Part shown: one piece after another, positions 58,920-64,000 of the stretch
How positions within the stretch are numbered: the stretch's first letter is position 1
Layout: each line of letters begins with the position of its first letter
Assembly: GCA_003151155.1 (NCBI GenBank)
Contig: PLWX01000072.1
Coordinates: 14,483 to 78,482 of the forward strand
Direction of reading: 5' to 3'
Length of the DNA stretch: 64,000 nt
Source: Acidobacteriaceae bacterium
GTDB taxonomy: Bacteria; Acidobacteriota; Terriglobia; Terriglobales; Acidobacteriaceae
Notes under the pieces: generated by a model
The model's input: only the letters and a program-made list of their open reading frames with translations
What the model was told of the DNA's origin: nothing
Databases searched by the model: none
Translations under genes and position numbers: made by a program

Positions 58920-59924
58920 CTACAGTCCTTTGCTGCCCAGGAAGCTGATCAGGTCGCGTACACGGCAGGAGTATCCCCACTCGTTGTCGTACCACGAGAT
59001 CACCTTCGCGGTGTTGCCAACCACCTTGGTCAACTCCGGATCGAAAATCGACGACAGGGAATTGCCTTTGAAGTCGCTGGAAACCAGCGGAGCAAGTTCG
59101 TATCCGAGAATGCCCTTCATCGGGCCGTTTGCCGCCTTTTCGATGGCCGAATTGATGCTTTCTTTCGTGATCGGCTTTTCGGCCGTGAAGGTGAGATCGA
59201 CTACCGACACATTCGGGGTTGGGACGCGGATCGCGAAACCATCGAGCTTGCCGGCCAGTTCCGGAACTACCAGCTTTAGGGCCTTTGCGGCTCCCGTGGA
59301 AGTCGGGATCATCGATAGCGCGGCTGCGCGAGCGCGGCGAAGGTCCTTGTGCGGGAAGTCGAGAATGACCTGGTCGTTGGTATAGCTGTGGATGGTCGTC
59401 ATCAAGCCGGTGAGAATGCCAAACGTGTCGTTGAGGACCTTGGCAACCGGTGCGAGGCAGTTAGTCGTGCAAGAAGCATTCGAAATTACGTGGTGCTTTG
59501 CCGCGTCGTACTTATCCTGGTTGACGCCGAGCACGAGCGTGATGTCTTCATCCGTAGCAGGGGCGGAGATGATGACCTTCTTCACCGACCCTTTGAGATG
59601 TTTCTTGGCGTCGGCAGCCTTGGTGAAGCGCCCCGTCGACTCAACCACTACCTGAACACCGAGAGACGACCAATCCAGCGCCGCCGGATCCTTTTCCGCG
59701 AACACGCGAACGCTCTTGTCATCGACTTTGATGGCATCGGCGGTGGCCGAAATATTGTGGTGAAGATTGCCGAGAATTGAGTCGTATTTCAGCAGGTGCG
59801 CCAAAGTTTTCGGGTCAGTGAGGTCGTTGACGGCGACGATTTCAATATTCGAATCGTTAAGTGCGGCGCGGTACACGTTCCGGCCGATACGTCCAAAGCC
59901 ATTGATGCCAACCTTAATTGCCAT
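58920..59924 (-). CDS. gap: Glyceraldehyde-3-phosphate dehydrogenase
   Basis: [42 protein letters not shown]. Confidence 0.97.
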   Translation of the reverse strand: MAIKVGINGFGRIGRNVYRAALNDSNIEIVAVNDLTDPKTLAHLLKYDSILGNLHHNISATADAIKVDDKSVRVFAEKDPAALDWSSLGVQVVVESTGRFTKAADAKKHLKGSVKKVIISAPATDEDITLVLGVNQDKYDAAKHHVISNASCTTNCLAPVAKVLNDTFGILTGLMTTIHSYTNDQVILDFPHKDLRRARAAALSMIPTSTGAAKALKLVVPELAGKLDGFAIRVPTPNVSVVDLTFTAEKPITKESINSAIEKAANGPMKGILGYELAPLVSSDFKGNSLSSIFDPELTKVVGNTAKVISWYDNEWGYSCRVRDLISFLGSKGL

Positions 59925-60119
59925 TTTTTCTCCAACAACACATCGAAAATAAGAGCTAAGTGCGATTAACGCTTGCTGACAAGGATGCCAACAGAAAATC
60001 CTAGCACCCACGTTCCACCACGGCAAACCGAGGTTCACATTTATGGGCGTCTATTCGTCGCAAAATGGGCAGCTTACAAATCACTTGCCGAAGTGAATGC
60101 CTATGAGTAAAGTGCCGCG

Positions 60120-60530
60120 ATGGAACTTCTGAAGGCAGTGCTTGCGAGCTTTTGGCCCCAGAAGTACCGGACGTGGGCGACACCGGAGATGAAGCCGGCG
60201 CTGGTTCATGCTTCCGTCCTCTCAGGGATGCTCGAATTCATTTTGTTCGGGTATCTGGCATTCCTCCAGTTCCGCAAACATTTTCTCGCCCGGGCCGACC
60301 ATTTCGCGCAAGGAAACGAGACGACGCAGGCGGCCGCCCTGCTGCTGGTAGCGGCTAGCGAGTTCTTCTACCCGCTTTCGGTGGCTCTCATTTTTTTCAC
60401 AGCGGAGGGTTTCGTCCGTGCCCTGAGCGGGGCAATCTTAGGTGAAGTGCTGCCGAGCTTGCCGGTCGCCCTGTTTGCGAGAGTATGGAACCGAGTTCAT
60501 CGCAGTCCGCGACATGTCATTGCGGGATGA
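60120..60530 (+). CDS. Membrane protein of unknown function
   Basis: 136 aa with two or three hydrophobic segments. Confidence 0.5.
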   Translation: MELLKAVLASFWPQKYRTWATPEMKPALVHASVLSGMLEFILFGYLAFLQFRKHFLARADHFAQGNETTQAAALLLVAASEFFYPLSVALIFFTAEGFVRALSGAILGEVLPSLPVALFARVWNRVHRSPRHVIAG

Positions 60531-60665
60531 TGTTCAGCTTGTCGTGGGAGTCGAACGGACCGGTCCGTGCCACCGTCCTAACAGCGTGTGAAGTTTGGGA
60601 AAGTCTTCTCCAAAGCAGGGTCTCGCGACTCGCTTCATCCCCTCCGAACGTGGTATAAACCCCTT

Positions 60666-61694
60666 ATGCGCAAGTGGATGCGCGACCGCAATAAGCGGCG
60701 CACTCGCAAGAATGGTCCCGAACAACCGGGTGGTGATCAACCTCCTCCGTTGCAACCTTCGCTCGATCGGGGTGACTCCACCAACTATCCTCCGGACGAT
60801 ATCGGCAATCGTGTAGAAGCTCCGGTTGTCGCGACCGCGGATGGTCCTTATCAAAGTGCTCCTAAAACCGAGGGCACCAAACCTTCAGAGGATCGCCCAG
60901 CGGAACGAAATTCCCGGCGGCGTGGACGTCGGGGACGCGGACGTCAGCGCGGAGCGATTCCTGGTGGTCCCGCGAAACCTACGCTGCCAGCCCCAGGCGG
61001 ACCGACGGGAGAAGGTGCCGAAGAGGCCGACTATCCGTTGGAGCCGGCGCTTTCGGAGCCAGCCCATGCCGAGCCATCGTTAGCTGAACCTGCCGGTGTC
61101 GCAGGCTCGACACCGCAAGCGCAGGCCGCGGCCCGCACTCGCGCGCCGAAAGGAGCCGTAGTCCTCGCCATCGGACTGCCCGGTTCCGGCAAGAGCACCT
61201 GGTTCAAACGTCACAACCTCATCCCGCTATCCAGCGATCTGATGCGCACGCTGCTGTTTGATGACGTTACGGAACAGCGCTACCAGGACCTGGTGTTCTC
61301 GACGCTGCGTTCGCTGCTGCGCGCTCGCATGATCGCGAAGCGACCGTGGAACCACGTGGATGCCACAAACTTATCGCCCAAGGAACGCCGCAGCTGGATC
61401 AAACTAGCTCACGATTTCGGCTACGACGCGCATGCCGTTTTCTTCGATGTGCCGACCGAAGTCTGCATTGAGCGTAACCAGAAACGCGGACGCAACGTTC
61501 CTGACGACGTAATCCATCGCATGGCAGCAAAACTCCGCGCCCCGAAGTTCGAGGAAGGTTTCAGCAAGATCACCATCGTGAAGCTTAAAAAGTCCGCGGC
61601 TGACGCAACCCCTGTGGAAGTGCCCACGGAGCCGCAGGCTGAGGTCGAAGAAAATGCTCCAACGCATGAACCGGAAGATTTCAACCACGAATAG
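60666..61694 (+). CDS. P-loop (polynucleotide kinase-like) ATPase with basic RG-rich N-terminal extension
   Basis: Walker A VLAIGLPGSGKSTWFKRHN; LSSDLMRTLLFDD; N-terminal RRRGRRGRGRQRG segment; the start at 60666 is the plausible ATG. Confidence 0.75.
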   Translation: MRKWMRDRNKRRTRKNGPEQPGGDQPPPLQPSLDRGDSTNYPPDDIGNRVEAPVVATADGPYQSAPKTEGTKPSEDRPAERNSRRRGRRGRGRQRGAIPGGPAKPTLPAPGGPTGEGAEEADYPLEPALSEPAHAEPSLAEPAGVAGSTPQAQAAARTRAPKGAVVLAIGLPGSGKSTWFKRHNLIPLSSDLMRTLLFDDVTEQRYQDLVFSTLRSLLRARMIAKRPWNHVDATNLSPKERRSWIKLAHDFGYDAHAVFFDVPTEVCIERNQKRGRNVPDDVIHRMAAKLRAPKFEEGFSKITIVKLKKSAADATPVEVPTEPQAEVEENAPTHEPEDFNHE

Positions 61695-61714
61695 AGGTAA
61701 CAAGACATAACGAG

Positions 61715-61740
61715 CAAAGGAGAGCTTCGGCTCTCCTTTG
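61715..61740 (+). terminator. Rho-independent terminator with TTCG tetraloop
   Basis: CAAAGGAGAGC-ttcg-GCTCTCCTTTG, 11-bp perfect stem. Confidence 0.8.
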
Positions 61741-61778
61741 CCTTGCAAGCCTGCACCCACCTTGGGATCAGGGACGAT

Positions 61779-62168
61779 TTAATGGTGCTCCGCCAACTCT
61801 GCGGCGTCAGCTTCAGCTTTCGTCTTGTGAGTCGTCCCATCGGGATGATTGGGGGGAGAGTAGAGCGTGTAAAGCTTCAGGGGCGCGGTCTTCGATGGAT
61901 TGATGACATTGTGGAACGTCCCTGCAGGAACGACCACGGCATCGCCATCCCGCACTAGATGCGTCTCCATTTCATCGATGACGAATTTTGCTTCTCCGCT
62001 TTCGATGCGGAAAAACTGATCGACTTTCGCATGAACTTCGTCGCCAATTTCCTCGCCTGGCTGCAGGCACATTACAACCAGCTGGCAGTGGGAAGCGGTG
62101 AATAAGACTTGCCGGAAATTCGTGTTCGTCAAAGTCTGCTGTTCGATAGCCCCAACGTAGCCCTTCAT
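61779..62168 (-). CDS. Cupin-domain protein
   Basis: CLQPGEEIGDEVHAKVDQFFRIESGEAKFVID...DAVVVPAGTFHNVIN. Confidence 0.88.
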   Translation of the reverse strand: MKGYVGAIEQQTLTNTNFRQVLFTASHCQLVVMCLQPGEEIGDEVHAKVDQFFRIESGEAKFVIDEMETHLVRDGDAVVVPAGTFHNVINPSKTAPLKLYTLYSPPNHPDGTTHKTKAEADAAELAEHH

Positions 62169-62449
62169 TCTGGATTCTCCTTTGGCAGTCTCAGAGCCTA
62201 AACGCGGGACCTCTCGAAACAGCGTTCTTTTTCACCGTTCTCGCCCAGAAGCGGAATCCGAAATGATAGGAACGGGCAGGAGAGAGGTCGAGCCCAAAAG
62301 GACGAGCAGGGCTTCGAAAGGTCGGGCCTTAGAAGCAAGCAGGGTGTCGTTTCGTTGCCTGCCAGGCGTACAGATTTGAATGGTAGCTAATAAAAAAATT
62401 ACGTTAAATTTCTGCTTCAATCCAGACACTCTCGTGATATTGTGCGCGA

Positions 62450-63226
62450 ATGTCTTCAGCCGCTCTGGCTCCAGATAACTCGCAAGCGAACAGCCGGGAA
62501 GATGTGGTTGTTGAATCCTGCAAGTTTTGCGGCACGCCTGTTCCCGGTACGTACTATCGCGTGGACATTAACTTGGCATGTACGCGATGTGGGAAAGCAG
62601 TGCGCCACGAGCGGAATGTGGTATTCGTTCTCGCTTTGACGTTCGGCGTGGTGGCTGCGATCGCCGGCTGTGCGATCTACTCGACCATTGCAATCGTTAC
62701 CGGTTGGAACCTAAGTGTGATCTCGCTGCTGGTGGGGCTGATGGTTGGCAAAGGAATGATGGCGGGGTCGCACGGAAGCGGAGAACGTCGCTATCAAGTT
62801 GTGGCGGCGCTGCTGACCTATGTGGCGGTCTCGTTGGCTACAGTGCCGGCCTCGTTGTCTTACGCTGTGACGCAACAGGTAACAGCCGAATCAGAGGTCC
62901 GGAGCGTTTCCCAATTCACCACTCCGCAGGTCGCGGACCCGTTAATGTCGATTCCGTCGCGCATCCACCCGGTGAAGATGAATTCGATTCGAATTCCTTC
63001 GTCCCTCGCCACTCAGCGACCGCGCATGAGGCTTGCGGTAGCGATCGGAGTGCTGGCGCTCTCCGGACTGGCTTCTCCCTTCGTCGTGCTGGCACACAGT
63101 CTTTCGCACGGGCTGCTGATGCTGTTAATTTTGATGATAGGAATGCGTATCGCGTGGAAGACATCCAAGGGCAACCGTATGCCCAGGCTCTACGGGCCGT
63201 TCGCGCAAGAAGAGTCTGGCGCTTAG
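62450..63226 (+). CDS. Multi-pass membrane protein with N-terminal zinc-ribbon-like motif
   Basis: ESCKFCGTPVPGTYYRVDINLACTRCGKAVRHE then about 5 hydrophobic segments. Confidence 0.6.
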   Translation: MSSAALAPDNSQANSREDVVVESCKFCGTPVPGTYYRVDINLACTRCGKAVRHERNVVFVLALTFGVVAAIAGCAIYSTIAIVTGWNLSVISLLVGLMVGKGMMAGSHGSGERRYQVVAALLTYVAVSLATVPASLSYAVTQQVTAESEVRSVSQFTTPQVADPLMSIPSRIHPVKMNSIRIPSSLATQRPRMRLAVAIGVLALSGLASPFVVLAHSLSHGLLMLLILMIGMRIAWKTSKGNRMPRLYGPFAQEESGA

Positions 63227-63244
63227 CACACCGCCGGGCCGGCA

Positions 63245-63952
63245 TTACCGTACCTGAAAAACGCCCTCTAATTCTCTTAGAATTTCCCGCGCGGCCTGCG
63301 CTGGATCTGGCGCTTCGCTGATCGGTCTCCCTACAACGATGTGGCTGGCTCCCGCTCGTAGAGCGTCGGCTGGTGTAACCACCCGGGCTTGATCGCCCTT
63401 GGCCGCTCCCGCCGGTCTGACACCGGGGGTAACGATCGCGAAGTCGTCGCCTAGTTCATGTCGCAACTCACGAGCCTCGTGTGCAGATGCCACTAACCCT
63501 CGAATTCCGCTGGCACGTGCCAATCTCGCGAGTCTGAGGACTTGAGCTTGCACATTTCCAGCGACCCCAATCTCAGAGAGATCTTCGTCGGCAAGACTCG
63601 TGAGTACCGTGACCGCGAGCACCAGAACGTTGTTTCCTGCAGCCCCAGCAGCTGCATTAAGCATCTTTGAGCCGCCAGAAGCGTGCACGGTCAGCATATC
63701 GACCCGCAAGGCGGACGCTTGCCGCACGGCCGCTGCCACTGTGTTGGGGATATCGTGAAACTTGAGATCGAGAAAGACTTTCTTGCCGGAGGAGACGAGG
63801 TCTCGCACAATCTGCGGACCTTCTGCAGTGAAGAGCTGCTTGCCAACCTTGAAGGTCGAGAAGGATTCCCCGACCGCTTGCACGATCTGTTGAGCTTGGC
63901 TGGCGGAATCCACGTCGAGGGCGATGATGAGGCGGTCGCGTGTCTCAGGCAT
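63245..63952 (-). CDS. pyrF: Orotidine 5'-phosphate decarboxylase
   Basis: RLIIALDVDSASQAQQIV; VFLDLKFHDIPNTV; VTPGVRPAGAAKGDQARVVTPADALRAGASHIVVGRPI. Confidence 0.96.
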   Translation of the reverse strand: MPETRDRLIIALDVDSASQAQQIVQAVGESFSTFKVGKQLFTAEGPQIVRDLVSSGKKVFLDLKFHDIPNTVAAAVRQASALRVDMLTVHASGGSKMLNAAAGAAGNNVLVLAVTVLTSLADEDLSEIGVAGNVQAQVLRLARLARASGIRGLVASAHEARELRHELGDDFAIVTPGVRPAGAAKGDQARVVTPADALRAGASHIVVGRPISEAPDPAQAAREILRELEGVFQVR

Positions 63953-64000
63953 GGACTCAGTTTACTGCACTAAAACGGGAATGCCGAGAACTACCGCAAT

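Overview
64 kb of a high-GC bacterial chromosome. Gene content and style look Acidobacteriota-like, but that is inference only. It is mostly housekeeping and central metabolism: acetate uptake (yjcH/actP), leuABCD with a divergent LysR regulator, lactate permease, hemX-hemA-hemC-hemD, a gap-pgk-macro domain-tpiA cluster, pyrF, an RND/MFP/TolC efflux operon, a solute-binding protein plus histidine kinase plus NtrC-type regulator cluster, and a hybrid histidine kinase. I saw no rRNA, tRNA, CRISPR, prophage or transposase. Main points for a second look: (1) a photoactive yellow protein (PYP) homologue with the chromophore Cys, Tyr and Glu positions conserved, directly behind an MFS transporter; (2) an exported M2/M3-like metallopeptidase whose HExxH motif reads HATGH, so a likely pseudoenzyme; (3) two perfect TGTGA-N6-TCACA (CRP-type) palindromes, upstream of the acetate and heme operons; (4) a perfect LacI-type palindrome (TTAAACCGGTTTAA) between a LacI regulator and an exported creatininase-family gene; (5) a macro-domain ADP-ribose hydrolase inside the glycolytic gene cluster; (6) a hairpin-rich leader upstream of a hybrid kinase; (7) an orphan SBP_bac_5 protein translationally coupled to a two-component system.
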